Under the pieces are notes generated by a model, which was not told the DNA's origin, did no database searches, and was given only the letters and a program-made list of their open reading frames with translations. A program made the position numbers and the translations under genes. From the NCBI GenBank assembly GCA_942491115.1, contig CALNZV010000001.1, positions 310,001 to 374,000 on the forward strand: DNA of 64,000 nt. Reading direction: 5' to 3'. Source of the DNA: CALNZV01 sp942491115 (GTDB lineage Bacteria > Desulfobacterota > Desulfobacteria > Desulfobacterales > UBA5852). This document shows positions 1-9,442 of this stretch, piece after piece; the stretch's first letter is position 1, and every line of letters begins with the position of its first letter.

Positions 1-2
1 AT

Positions 3-1190
3 CGCTCTAAAACGGCCCCCGCGGGCTTTCACCGGCTTCCGTCTTTCGAGTCGGCCGCTCGGGACGGTGCCGCCTTTACCGACATGTTCAAGGCCTTTAC
101 CGACAATGCTGATCCCATCGGTGCCGTGGGCCTCTTCCAGCCCCACGGCGACCAGGGTCTTGTCCAGACCCCTCCTCCTCTCCCCCTGTCCACCCATGAG
201 CTGGACCGGGTGTATGAGCTGAATTTCGAAAGAGACCTTCATCCTTTCTACCGGCGGATGGGAGCGGTGAGGGCCCTGGACACCGTTCGCTTCTCCATCA
301 CCTCCCACCGTGGTTGTTTCGGCGGATGCCATTTCTGCGCCATCTCGGCTCACCAGGGAAGACAGGTTCACTGGCGAAGCCGGGACTCTATTCTCAGGGA
401 GGTCAGGCATCTGGCTTCTCGGCCGGATTTCCGTGGGGTCATCCAGGATGTGGGCGGACCGACGGCGAACATGTACGGGATCGAGTGTGATCGCAAGGCC
501 AAGAAGGGCAGTTGTCGGGACCGTCAGTGCCTGTTTCCGACGGTCTGCCCCAAACTTGACACGGATCACAGGAGCCAGATCGATCTGCTGGAGGCCATCC
601 GTAGCGTTCCCGGCGTGAAATCGGTTTTCGTGGCCTCCGGCATCCGCTACGATCTTCTCATGGCCGATTCCCGGTCAGGAGCCGACTATTTGAGCAACCT
701 GACAGCCAACCATGTCTCCGGTCAGCTCAAGGTGGCCCCGGAACACGCCTCCCCCTCGGTGCTGACCCTGATGGGCAAGCCTGGCATCGAAGCCCTGGAT
801 CGGTTCAAAGCCCGATTCGACGCCGCCAGCCGACGCTGCGGTAAGCGCCAGTTCCTCACCTACTACCTGATGGCGGCCCATCCGGGATGCCGCGACAGTG
901 ATATGGCGGCACTTCGCCGGTATGCCAAGAGCAAACTAAAGCTGATCCCGGAGCAGGTGCAGATCTTCACACCGACGCCATCGACCTGGAGCGCACTGAT
1001 GTATCATCTTAAAAAAGACCCTTTCACTGGGAGACCTATTTACGTTGAATCCACCCGACGCGGAAAGGAGCGCCAAAAAACCGAACTTATCGGCCATCGC
1101 TCCCAGGACCCGAAACGGAAGACATCGGGTGGCAGGCGTAGGCCACGAACCGGCCGCCGGCGGGAGGTCAAATCGCCGCGATGCTTCTGA
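3..1190 (+). CDS. ygiQ: YgiQ-family radical SAM protein, 3' part
   Basis: This is the C-terminal part of a YgiQ/UPF0313 radical SAM protein. The reading frame is open to the left edge, so the start lies outside the window and the ATG at 84 is internal. The 4Fe-4S/SAM motif C-x3-C-x2-C is seen as CFGGCHFC at about 315-338. It is followed by the long YgiQ-type C-terminal region with further cysteines (SCRDRQC, VCPK), a conserved APEHAS segment and QIFTPTPST, all typical of the family. The tail is basic and low in complexity (RRRPRTGRRR). The substrate of this family is not established. The gene on the right starts 183 bp further on and is functionally unrelated. Confidence 0.9.
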   Translation, partial: RSKTAPAGFHRLPSFESAARDGAAFTDMFKAFTDNADPIGAVGLFQPHGDQGLVQTPPPLPLSTHELDRVYELNFERDLHPFYRRMGAVRALDTVRFSITSHRGCFGGCHFCAISAHQGRQVHWRSRDSILREVRHLASRPDFRGVIQDVGGPTANMYGIECDRKAKKGSCRDRQCLFPTVCPKLDTDHRSQIDLLEAIRSVPGVKSVFVASGIRYDLLMADSRSGADYLSNLTANHVSGQLKVAPEHASPSVLTLMGKPGIEALDRFKARFDAASRRCGKRQFLTYYLMAAHPGCRDSDMAALRRYAKSKLKLIPEQVQIFTPTPSTWSALMYHLKKDPFTGRPIYVESTRRGKERQKTELIGHRSQDPKRKTSGGRRRPRTGRRREVKSPRCF

Positions 1191-1372
1191 AACGCGACTT
1201 TACAACCCAAGATGTGGCTGGTATAGAGCTCGGCAGCAACTCTGCGCTACGCTCCGTCAAACGGCCGCCGCCGCGGTTTGGTTTCGATGCACCGCCTTCC
1301 ATGGGCCCGCGGCCTGCCGGCACAACATAACAGCCCGATTCACCAATAGGGTAACGACGGAAAACGGTATCG

Positions 1373-2182
1373 ATGACACGCTCCGATGATCCCCCTCCAT
1401 TTCTCCGCTGGCTCCCCTGGAAAGACACCCTGAAACTTCTCCTGCTGATTTCAGGCGTGGTCTGGTTCCTGGCCCGGGGGTCAGAACGGCTAGGCTACCA
1501 TTGGCAATGGTATCGGATACCCGAATACTTCTTCACGATCGAAGACCACACCGTCGTCCCCGGGCCCCTGATCCAGGGATTGATGGTCACCCTAAAAATC
1601 ACCGGCATCAGTCTTCTTCTCGCTACTTTTTTGGGCCTTCTCACCGCCTTTTTCCGACTGTCGACATCGTTTCTCGCCAGAGCTGTCGCCCGTGCCTATC
1701 TGGAACTCATTCGGAACACACCCTTACTGGTCCAGCTTTTTTTCATATACTTCGTGCTGGCACCAGTCATCGGCATCGAACGGTTCACCGCCGCGGTCCT
1801 GGCACTGAGTCTGTTTGAAGGCGCCTATGCCTCGGAGATCTTTCGCGCCGGCATCGTCTCCATTCATAAGGGACAGTGGGAAGCGGCCTTCAGCCTCGGC
1901 ATGTCCATGACGGAAACCTATCGCCATGTCGTGATGCCCCAGGCTGTTAGACGGATTCTCCCCCCACTTACCAGTCAGGCGATCTCTCTGATCAAGGATT
2001 CTGCCCTTGTGAGCACCATCGCAGTGTATGACCTGACGATGCAAGGTCAGAGCCTGATCGCGGAAACATTTCTGGTATTCGAATTGTGGTTCACCATCGC
2101 GGCCATTTATCTCGTTCTGACCGTGAGTATCTCCCTGATGATCAATGTGATGGAGAGGCACTTGAAAGCCGGTACCGGGTAA
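1373..2182 (+). CDS. Polar amino-acid ABC transporter permease
   Basis: Inner-membrane permease of the HisM/GlnP family (269 aa). After an N-terminal membrane segment and a short periplasmic insertion there are the usual hydrophobic helices. The family's ELIRNTPLLVQ segment and the EAA loop that contacts the ATPase (EAAFSLGMSMTETYRHVVMPQA) are both readable, followed by SLIKDSALVS. It starts the set permease, binding protein, permease that runs to 4094, with a 30-48 bp gap to the binding protein. The ATG at 1373 has only a weak ribosome site. By family it would import polar or charged amino acids. The exact substrate cannot be read. Confidence 0.9.
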   Translation: MTRSDDPPPFLRWLPWKDTLKLLLLISGVVWFLARGSERLGYHWQWYRIPEYFFTIEDHTVVPGPLIQGLMVTLKITGISLLLATFLGLLTAFFRLSTSFLARAVARAYLELIRNTPLLVQLFFIYFVLAPVIGIERFTAAVLALSLFEGAYASEIFRAGIVSIHKGQWEAAFSLGMSMTETYRHVVMPQAVRRILPPLTSQAISLIKDSALVSTIAVYDLTMQGQSLIAETFLVFELWFTIAAIYLVLTVSISLMINVMERHLKAGTG

Positions 2183-2230
2183 CCCTTTGTTATTTCGACA
2201 TTCACCCTTCAATTGAAAAAGGAGTTGATC

Positions 2231-3058
2231 ATGATGAAACACATCACCGCCTACCTTGCGTTACTGCTGATGGCTGTTGCCGTGCCGGGTGTGGCCGATG
2301 CCGGTCAGACCCAGCAGAGCCTCGCCAAGGAAAGCGCCATTGCGCAGGTCATGGAGCGCGGCGTCCTGAGAGTCGGTATGGATATATTCGAGCCATGGGC
2401 CATGAGAAGTAAAACGGGCCAGCTGATCGGGTTTGAAATCGACGTGGCGACCCGTTTGGCAGAAGACTTAGGGGTCAAAGTGGAATTCGTTCCCACCAAA
2501 TGGTCCGGCATCATCCCCGCGCTTCTGACGGGGAAATTCGATGTCATTATCGGCGGCATGGGGATCGTGCCCTCCCGGCTCGCCAAGGTCAACTTTACCA
2601 TGCCCTACGACTATTCCGGCATGTCCATCGTGGCCAGTAAAACCCTGGCCGCCGGCTTTGACTCACTGGACGATTTCAACAAACCCGAGGTCATTCTTGC
2701 TGCCAAACTGGGTGCGACATCGGTAATGGCGGCCAAAAAATTCATCCCCAAGGCCCAGATCCGTCAGTTTGACGGCGAAGCCCAAATATATCTAGAGGTG
2801 ATCAACGGCAGGGCCCACGGGGCTGTGGCATCGGCGCCGACCCCCGCCTTTCAGGCCATCGACAACCCCCAGCAGATGTTCATGCCCATTGATGGCACCT
2901 TTACCAAGGAGCCGATCGGATTTGCCGTGCGAAAAGGCGATCCGGACACCCTCAACACATTCAACAGCTGGATTCGTTATGTGGACAACGAGGGATGGCT
3001 AAAGGAACGCAGGCAGTACTGGTTCGAGAGCAAGGAATGGAAGGAGCAGCTCGAATAA
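2231..3058 (+). CDS. Amino-acid ABC transporter substrate-binding protein
   Basis: Periplasmic solute-binding protein of family 3 (SBP_bac_3). The start at 2231 is preferred over the upstream TTG at 2213 because AAGGAG sits 6-7 bases before it and the product then opens with a clean signal peptide ending at about ALA/ADA (MMKHITAYLALLLMAVAV, cleavage near residue 24). The first lobe shows GVLRVGMDIFEPW, IGFEIDVATRLAEDLG and the characteristic WSGIIPALLTGKFDVIIGG. It lies between two permease genes, so it delivers the ligand to that pair. Ligand specificity is unknown. Confidence 0.9.
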   Translation: MMKHITAYLALLLMAVAVPGVADAGQTQQSLAKESAIAQVMERGVLRVGMDIFEPWAMRSKTGQLIGFEIDVATRLAEDLGVKVEFVPTKWSGIIPALLTGKFDVIIGGMGIVPSRLAKVNFTMPYDYSGMSIVASKTLAAGFDSLDDFNKPEVILAAKLGATSVMAAKKFIPKAQIRQFDGEAQIYLEVINGRAHGAVASAPTPAFQAIDNPQQMFMPIDGTFTKEPIGFAVRKGDPDTLNTFNSWIRYVDNEGWLKERRQYWFESKEWKEQLE

Positions 3059-3203
3059 TCCAGCGGCGCGACTCCCATAGGCCAAGGGGGCCGCTTTAAC
3101 GGTTGCGGAAAGCGCTCCCCTTAGGACAATCACCGACATCACCGGAGGGGCGACCGGGAACCGCCCGGCCAGCCGAAACCACATGACAGCGGTCACCTAA
3201 CCA

Positions 3204-4094
3204 TTGATCCACAGAGACGCTCACATTTCCCTGCTGGACATCATCCTCGGTGCCATATTGGCCGCCGGGGCGGCGTTCATGGCCTATCGGATTTCCGTGG
3301 GGCTTCAGTACCAGTGGAAATGGCACCTCATTCCTCAATATCTCATCCGTTTTGACGAGAGTCTGGGGCGATGGGTGCCCAACTACCTTCTCCAGGGATT
3401 CATCAACACCATACGTTTGAGTGTGTGGGGCATGCTGCTGGCAACCATCCTGGGCACCATGATGGGCCTTGCCAGAAGCGGACGCAACACCTTCCGGCGT
3501 ATGATCGGGGCGGCCTATGTGGAACTCATCCGAAACACACCGCCGTTGGTATTGATTTTCATTTTTTACTTTTTTGTCAGCGACCAACTCATGCCTCTGA
3601 TCGGGATTCAGTCCTTCGCCGATTCGGCTTCGGGAGCCACAGAGGGGCTGATGCGGTTTTTCTTCTCTCCACCCTCCATGTTTCCGGCGTTTCTATCCGC
3701 ACTGGTCACGTTGGCACTATTCGAAGGGGCCTACATCACGGAAATCGTCCGCTCCGGTATCCAGTCGATCGAAAGGGGCCAATGGGAGGCCTCTTCCGCA
3801 CTGGGGATGTCCCGGCTGCAGCAGCTGCGGCATGTGGTCATGCCCCAGGCCGTTCTCCGCATTTTACCGCCCCTCGCCGGGCAATTCATATCAACCATCA
3901 AAGACTCGGCCGTCGTCTCGGTGATATCGATTCAGGAACTCACCTTTCAAGGGATGTCCCTCATGTCGGCCACCTATATGACGTTTGAAACCTGGATCAC
4001 GGTCAGCTTGCTTTATTTGATGTTGACCCTGAGCTGTTCAGTGGGTGTCGGACGCCTCGAAGCGGCCATGAATCGCCATCTGCGAACCGGCTAA
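3204..4094 (+). CDS. Polar amino-acid ABC transporter permease
   Basis: Second HisM/GlnP-type permease (up to 296 aa), paralogous to the one at 1373. It has YVELIRNTPPLVLIFIFYFF, an EAA loop (EASSALGMSRLQQLRHVVMPQA) and TIKDSAVVS. A stop at 3198-3200 in the same frame limits the start to TTG 3204 or a later codon. The next ATG (3280) would cut into the first membrane helix, so TTG is the better guess, although no strong ribosome site is seen. The two permeases probably form a heterodimer. No ATP-binding subunit is encoded on either side within the window. Confidence 0.87.
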   Translation: MIHRDAHISLLDIILGAILAAGAAFMAYRISVGLQYQWKWHLIPQYLIRFDESLGRWVPNYLLQGFINTIRLSVWGMLLATILGTMMGLARSGRNTFRRMIGAAYVELIRNTPPLVLIFIFYFFVSDQLMPLIGIQSFADSASGATEGLMRFFFSPPSMFPAFLSALVTLALFEGAYITEIVRSGIQSIERGQWEASSALGMSRLQQLRHVVMPQAVLRILPPLAGQFISTIKDSAVVSVISIQELTFQGMSLMSATYMTFETWITVSLLYLMLTLSCSVGVGRLEAAMNRHLRTG

Positions 4095-4243
4095 TCTCCT
4101 ATCAGGTCGTTGAATTTCCCACTATTTTGTGATTAAGGTGGGAAGATGCCGATCATATAAAGCAGGCGACGACCGATGACGCATCGGCAAGTCATCGGGA
4201 CCTCAATCGGACAACCGTCGGTCTGACAGAGCGGACAAACGCA

Positions 4244-4735
4244 ATGAAGCCTACCGGCAAAGACCAAGGCAATCGATACAACGTCACTCTTTCGAGACTG
4301 ATGGAGCTGGTGGTCGACATGTCGGAAGAGCAGCAGCTCATTCTGTTACAGAAGGCCGAACAGTTGAACCGATTGAAGGGGACCCCTCTCAAACGGCCCC
4401 CCCTCAACCGCCGCCAGGAACACAATGAACGCCGCTACCCGCGAAAACCCTGTTCGATCATCGTCAACTTCACCACCAGTGGTCGGGCATACACCAGTGC
4501 GATCCTCGACATCAGCGTGGACGGCGTGTTTATTCAAACCAAAGCGGCCTTCGACCCGGGTAACGAGATATCCATGGCCTTCTCCTATCCGGATTTCCCC
4601 GATGTGTTCCGTATCCAGGGCATTGTTCGTCGGGTAACGCCACGGGGCATCGGTGTTCAGTTCCACAACATCACCCACCCCCAAAGAAGCCGCATCAAAG
4701 CGCTACTGGACTGGATCAAGGGGTTGGCCATCTAA
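4244..4735 (+). CDS. PilZ domain protein
   Basis: A 163-residue cytoplasmic protein. An N-terminal helical part (about residues 1-50) is followed by a C-terminal PilZ domain. The c-di-GMP-binding signatures are both present: the RxxxR-type motif (ERRYPRK) and DxSxxG (DISVDG), followed by the beta-barrel strand VDGVFIQT and the closing RRVTPRGIGVQF. By family it is a c-di-GMP receptor controlling motility, polysaccharide output or adhesion. It is monocistronic as far as can be seen. Its partner cannot be deduced, but the window holds a type IV pilin system and a large polysaccharide locus. Confidence 0.85.
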   Translation: MKPTGKDQGNRYNVTLSRLMELVVDMSEEQQLILLQKAEQLNRLKGTPLKRPPLNRRQEHNERRYPRKPCSIIVNFTTSGRAYTSAILDISVDGVFIQTKAAFDPGNEISMAFSYPDFPDVFRIQGIVRRVTPRGIGVQFHNITHPQRSRIKALLDWIKGLAI

Positions 4736-5066
4736 CAACGCCGCCTGCCAACGGATCGGAAGGGCCTGTCGGCTCTCTTTTCCGATTCATCATCTCCACC
4801 GACAATCATGGACTCTGGCAGGACTTCCCCACAGGTGGAAGGCGGTCACGCCACACACATGAAACCGTCTCGACATCCCACCGGTCAACACATCCTCCGC
4901 CGGTCGAAGCGGACTCCCAGAACGGGTGAGTGTCAACGGCTGCCAGAAGGCTTGCCGGCCAAGACCCGGCGTGATAGACGATAAAGGGGACGCTCCGGCC
5001 AGATCCCCAAGCCTGGGCTGAAAACCGACGTTTTGCCCATCATTTGGATAGTGGAGGCGATAGACG
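4736..5066. other. Intergenic stretch, nothing recognised
   Basis: A 331-base gap between the PilZ gene and the cysteine-tailed protein. Short open frames exist on both strands, but none has a credible start, ribosome site or recognisable motif. No obvious terminator or repeat was seen. Confidence 0.5.
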
Positions 5067-5465
5067 ATGACGACGGAAACCGTAGCGTTGATGAAAAAAA
5101 TCACTCTCTCGTTTACGCCGGGTTCAGAAAACGATTCGAGGGAATACCAGAGAAATAACCCCGGAATGGATGTCATCGTCGGCGTTGGAAGCCGAGGATT
5201 GACGCCATTTGAATATGAAATCATCGATAAGCCCGTCGGCAGCCGACTCAACATTTCTCTCCATTCGCATGAGATTCAGCCCTTTTTCGAGCACCTCGCA
5301 TCAACGATCCATAAACGGTTTCCTCAACTGCCCCGAGAGGCAACCATTCATCTCACCGTGGGGATCGACGCCATCACCGAACCGACTCCCAAGGAAATCA
5401 TCCAAGCCATTGCGGCCGCCACCGAGGGCTGCAGCGATGGGGGCTGTGGGTGCGGGTGCCATTGA
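5067..5465 (+). CDS. Small protein with Cys-rich tail, FKBP-like core
   Basis: A 132-residue protein that I do not recognise with certainty. The middle (GLTPFEYEIIDKPVGSRLNISL) has the rhythm of the small FKBP/SlyD beta-barrel, where a short helix precedes a KxVGxxxxxxL strand. The last 12 residues are a glycine/cysteine tail (CSDGGCGCGCH) that looks suited to metal binding, as in the tails of SlyD-like chaperones. Two starts are possible, ATG 5067 or the internal ATG at 5091. It lies 61 bp before the radical SAM gene on the same strand and may be co-transcribed. A metallochaperone or peptidyl-prolyl isomerase role is inference only. Confidence 0.7.
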   Translation: MTTETVALMKKITLSFTPGSENDSREYQRNNPGMDVIVGVGSRGLTPFEYEIIDKPVGSRLNISLHSHEIQPFFEHLASTIHKRFPQLPREATIHLTVGIDAITEPTPKEIIQAIAAATEGCSDGGCGCGCH

Positions 5466-5526
5466 TTGTCGTTCCGTCGATCCGTTGCCGCATCTTGAGC
5501 TCTTCATTCTGCCGGGCGCCATATTC

Positions 5527-7239
5527 ATGACCGATATCCTCCTCATCCAACCGCCCATCCACGATTACTATTTCACCGCCAAGCGCTCTGTCCCATACGG
5601 TCTCGCCTGTATCGCCGGTGCCGTGGAGGACGCTGGCTTTTCGGTTCGAATCATCGACGCCTTGGCAACCCATCGGAGCCGATCCGTCGACCTGCCGCCT
5701 TCCCTGTCATACCTGCCCGATATATACGGCCCTCCGGATCGGTCGCCCTTTGGCCTGTTTTCCGCCTACCGGCGCTTCGGCTACAGCAGGGAACATATTC
5801 AGCAGCTCATCCAATGTGATACCCCCTTTCTGGTGGGCATCTCGAGCCTTTTCACTCCCTATGAAAAAGACGCTTTCGATATGGCGGACCTCGTTCGGCG
5901 TACCCTGCCGGAGAGCCTGATCGTTTTGGGGGGCCACCACCCCACCCAGTTTCCTGAGCGGGTGCTGACTCAGCCCAGCGTCGATTTTGTGCTTCGCGGT
6001 GATGGAGAACTGTCCATGCCCCTGCTGGCCCAAGCGGTTATTCGCCGCAGGCCTGTCAGTGCGGTCCCCGGTGTGTGTTTCAGAAAGCCGGACACCGGCC
6101 TCCACGTCAGCCACCCGGCGTATCTGACGGACCTCTCGGAATTGCCCCTGCCAGCGACCCATCTGCTCGAGGCCGGGCACTACCGGAGAAAACACCAGCA
6201 AAGCCGTGTGGTGGTATCCAGCCGGGGGTGCCCGATGAGCTGCAGCTATTGCTGCATGGGGCGAAACGGGTCAATTCCCTACCGACGGCGGCCGGTTGCC
6301 GGCGTGCTGGAGGAAATCGAGGCAGCGAGCGCATTCGGAGATATCGGCTTCATTGATTTTGAAGACGAGAACCTGACCCTCGACCGAGAGTGGTGTCTTT
6401 CTTTGCTGAACGCATTGAGGAAACGGTTTTCGGTAAATCAACCGGAGCTAAGGGCAATGAACGGCCTCCATCCGGTCACCCTCGACGAGGAAATCATATC
6501 GGCCATGGCGGAGGCGGGCTTCAAGACCCTAAACCTGTCGATCGGGTCGACCCATCCGGCCCAACAGGCCCGATTCGACCGGGTTTGTGCCACCGGGGCC
6601 GTGGACCGATGTATAGACCTCGCCCAACACTACGGTATGTCCTGCGTTGGTTACATCATCGCCGGCGCGCCGTTCCAATGCCCCGAGACCTCCGTTGACG
6701 ACCTGATCTATTTGGCGGAACGGCGGATTCTGTCCGGATTGTCCATTTTTTATCCGGCGCCCGGCAGCAGGGATTTTGACCGATGCCGCCGGCTGGGGGT
6801 GCTGCCGGCATCGGTCGATCTGATGCGTTCGAGCGCGCTTCCGGTTTCCCATATGACCACCCGAGTGGACGCCGCCACACTGCTGCGGCTCTCCCGGCTT
6901 ATCAATTTCATGAAGCATCTCCTGGACAGCGGGAAAGGATTTCCCACCCCCACCGCGCCGCCCCCATCAGACGACCCTCGGCTCACCCTTCCTGCCGATA
7001 GAACGGACCTGGGAACCCTGTTGCTATCCTGGTTTTTGTTCGATGGAGGAATCCGTGGGGTCACTCCCAATCATCGCGTTGTGAACCATCGCATCAACCC
7101 GGAGCTATCCCGACGGTTTATCACCGGCATTCGAGGCCGCCGGATTGGCGGTGTCAACGGCCACTCATGGTCACGACTGCCCGGTTCGGTTGGAGAACCA
7201 AACGGCCGGTCCGGGGTCGATCTCATGGGAATTCATTGA
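5527..7239 (+). CDS. Cobalamin-type radical SAM protein
   Basis: A 570-residue member of the B12-binding-domain radical SAM superfamily. The N-terminal half has a Rossmann-like fold (MTDILLIQPP, PYGLACIAGAVEDAGFSVRIIDA, IVLGGHHPTQFPE, DFVLRGDGE). An exact DxHxxG cobalamin motif is not seen, so B12 may not be bound. The radical SAM core follows, with the cluster motif CPMSCSYC at residues 235-242 and the strand GFIDFEDENLTLD. The start at ATG 5527 is chosen because a longer open frame (from 5209) would run over the preceding gene in another frame. No neighbouring biosynthetic genes reveal the substrate. Function is therefore unassigned beyond radical chemistry. Confidence 0.85.
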   Translation: MTDILLIQPPIHDYYFTAKRSVPYGLACIAGAVEDAGFSVRIIDALATHRSRSVDLPPSLSYLPDIYGPPDRSPFGLFSAYRRFGYSREHIQQLIQCDTPFLVGISSLFTPYEKDAFDMADLVRRTLPESLIVLGGHHPTQFPERVLTQPSVDFVLRGDGELSMPLLAQAVIRRRPVSAVPGVCFRKPDTGLHVSHPAYLTDLSELPLPATHLLEAGHYRRKHQQSRVVVSSRGCPMSCSYCCMGRNGSIPYRRRPVAGVLEEIEAASAFGDIGFIDFEDENLTLDREWCLSLLNALRKRFSVNQPELRAMNGLHPVTLDEEIISAMAEAGFKTLNLSIGSTHPAQQARFDRVCATGAVDRCIDLAQHYGMSCVGYIIAGAPFQCPETSVDDLIYLAERRILSGLSIFYPAPGSRDFDRCRRLGVLPASVDLMRSSALPVSHMTTRVDAATLLRLSRLINFMKHLLDSGKGFPTPTAPPPSDDPRLTLPADRTDLGTLLLSWFLFDGGIRGVTPNHRVVNHRINPELSRRFITGIRGRRIGGVNGHSWSRLPGSVGEPNGRSGVDLMGIH

Positions 7240-7371
7240 CCGACCGATAATGATCTTGATAAACGTTTGGCCGTGATCGCGCCTATCAATCGAGGATAGC
7301 CCTGGTTTCCATCGTTACCGTGCCGCCACCGGGTCGGCGGGCAACCCCCGAGACAGCCAGCACTTGCACCG

Positions 7372-9213
7372 ATGACCCTTCGTCGCCTCATACCCATTCT
7401 CCTCTTATGGCTGCTGAGCCTTCCCTCACCGTCCGCTGGCGAGGAAATCGGAGGGTCGTGGGGTCACATCCGAACGCCTGCAATTCCTGTCAGCGCTCTG
7501 TCCACGAGAGGGATCGATGGTTTCAAGACCCGCATCATCAAACCCGGAGAGTGGGTGAAGGTTGATTTTGTAGGGAATGGATGGGCCGCCGTTTTTCCGG
7601 TGGATACCGTCGAAAGAGATGAATCTCTATGCATCGGTTACGCCCCTGTCGATCTGCTCAAGCCCTATTCGGATTACATGAAAAACATCTGGGTTAGGGC
7701 GGAAAGCGGCAACCAGGATCCCTTCAACTCCCTTAGCGAAGAGTTCTGCAAGCTCAGCCACAATTTCGACGAATCGGCCCTCTCGACCCTCCTTCCCCAG
7801 CTATCGAGGGTGAACGACCTGCATACCGATGATCTTGGAGAAATGACCTCCCGAAGAATCATCCGAGTGCTGACGACCTATTCGATGTCCACTTATTTCA
7901 TATCCGACGGACAGGGCCAGGGATTCGAGTACAGCCTTCTCAAAGACTATGAAGATTATCTCAACCGCGCCAGGGGCAGCCGAGGCCTGCGAACGGTGCT
8001 CGAATTCATTCCGGTACCCGAGGGCCTGTTGATGTCGAGTCTGAACGAGGGGATTGGGGACATCGTGGCGGCCGGTATCAGCATCACACCCGAGCGGGAA
8101 GCCCGGGTGGATTTTACCATCCCATACCTGACCGATATTTCAGAAGTGCTGGTCACCCATCGGGAAAAGCCGCCGATCGAGGACATTGCCGATCTCGCCG
8201 GACGCCAGGCCTATGTGCTACCCGGCTGGGATTTCAGTAAGACCCTGAGAAGAATCAATTCGCGCCTCATCGTCCAGGGTCTTGAGCCCTTGGAAATCGT
8301 CCCGGTTTCTGGATATCTGACCAGGGAAGACATTCTCGAACTCATCAACGCCGGCTACATCGATTTGAGCATCGTAGAGAGCCACGTGGCCGACCTCTGG
8401 GCGGAGCATCTCCTAAACCTGGCCGTTCACCATTTCCCGGAGGTCAGCGATTCGACCGCCATCGGCTGGATGGTTCGAAAGAACAACCCGGCCCTGAAAG
8501 CCAGCCTCAACGATTTTCTCGAGAGTCACCAGAGGGGCACTTTCAATTGGAATCTCTATTACAACCGGTATTTTCTCACGTCGAGATGGATTCGCAATCC
8601 TCTCCATCCGTCGCTCCAGGAGGTCTTTTCCGAATATGCACCGCTTTTCAGAAAATATGGTGCCCGGTACCGCTTCGACTGGATGCTATTGGCGGCTATC
8701 GCCTTTCAGGAGAGTGGAATGAACCATCGACGGGTTTCCAATGCAGGTGCTGTCGGGCTCATGCAGGTCCTTCCAACGACTGCCAAAGACTTGGACATTC
8801 CCATCGACAGCGTTCAAAATCTGGAAGCCAACGTTCATGCGGCGGCACGCTACCTGTCACTGCTGAGGGATGTTTATTTCTCGGCCCCCGACATACCGCC
8901 CGAGGCCCGCATCCGATTCATACTGGCGGCTTACAATGCAGGCCCCTCCAGAGTTCAACAATGCCGGAGGGCTGCGGATCGCTTGGGTCTGGATGCCAAT
9001 CGTTGGTTTTACAACACCGAACTGGTGGCCATGAATCTAATCGGGCCCGAAACCGTCGGCTATGTCAGCAACGTCAAAAAATATTATATGGCCTACAGCC
9101 TCTCCCAAACCATGGAATGCTTGAGAGAAAAGCATATCGAGGATCTAAAGACGGCCGTCACCATCGTTCGGTCAAAGCGGGACGAGGACGCATCGGTCGG
9201 TCTTGACAACTGA
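7372..9213 (+). CDS. mltF: MltF-like lytic transglycosylase with SBP3 domain
   Basis: A 613-residue exported protein that cleaves peptidoglycan by forming 1,6-anhydro-muramic ends. It has a signal peptide (MTLRRLIPILLLWLLSLP, cleavage near SAG), then an N-terminal extension. A family-3 solute-binding-like domain follows (about 160-400, TTYSMSTYFISDGQGQGFEYSLL, ITPEREARVDFTIPYL), and then an SLT domain (about 425-590). The catalytic glutamate is in AFQESG (E447). The following motifs GAVGLMQVLP and AAYNAGPSRV are canonical. The architecture equals E. coli MltF, but the protein is longer at the N terminus. It stands alone between unrelated genes. Confidence 0.9.
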   Translation: MTLRRLIPILLLWLLSLPSPSAGEEIGGSWGHIRTPAIPVSALSTRGIDGFKTRIIKPGEWVKVDFVGNGWAAVFPVDTVERDESLCIGYAPVDLLKPYSDYMKNIWVRAESGNQDPFNSLSEEFCKLSHNFDESALSTLLPQLSRVNDLHTDDLGEMTSRRIIRVLTTYSMSTYFISDGQGQGFEYSLLKDYEDYLNRARGSRGLRTVLEFIPVPEGLLMSSLNEGIGDIVAAGISITPEREARVDFTIPYLTDISEVLVTHREKPPIEDIADLAGRQAYVLPGWDFSKTLRRINSRLIVQGLEPLEIVPVSGYLTREDILELINAGYIDLSIVESHVADLWAEHLLNLAVHHFPEVSDSTAIGWMVRKNNPALKASLNDFLESHQRGTFNWNLYYNRYFLTSRWIRNPLHPSLQEVFSEYAPLFRKYGARYRFDWMLLAAIAFQESGMNHRRVSNAGAVGLMQVLPTTAKDLDIPIDSVQNLEANVHAAARYLSLLRDVYFSAPDIPPEARIRFILAAYNAGPSRVQQCRRAADRLGLDANRWFYNTELVAMNLIGPETVGYVSNVKKYYMAYSLSQTMECLREKHIEDLKTAVTIVRSKRDEDASVGLDN

Positions 9214-9442
9214 AGGCATATTTTGTAGTCTGTAATTTCTCCATTGGTAACGGTCCCCCCTGCCTGTTTCCAGCGAGCCAGCCGCACCCGATAAGATAAC
9301 CGGTTTAGATGCCTTTGGATCGACCCCACTTCCCCTTTGGATTTCCATCCTGATTCAACAGTGCCCCCAGACCACTCCAAACGACCACCGGTCCCGCTGG
9401 AGAGGCAGACGACACGACCCTTTCCGCTGAAAGGAGACGACC

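Noticed and set aside
5463..5465. TGA after the Cys-rich tail as a second selenocysteine codon
   Set aside because: The frame beyond it has no similarity to anything and soon meets the next gene. An ordinary stop fits.
5209..7239. Radical SAM gene starting at 5209
   Set aside because: The first 106 codons overlap the preceding gene in another frame and have no family similarity. ATG 5527 begins the recognisable domain.
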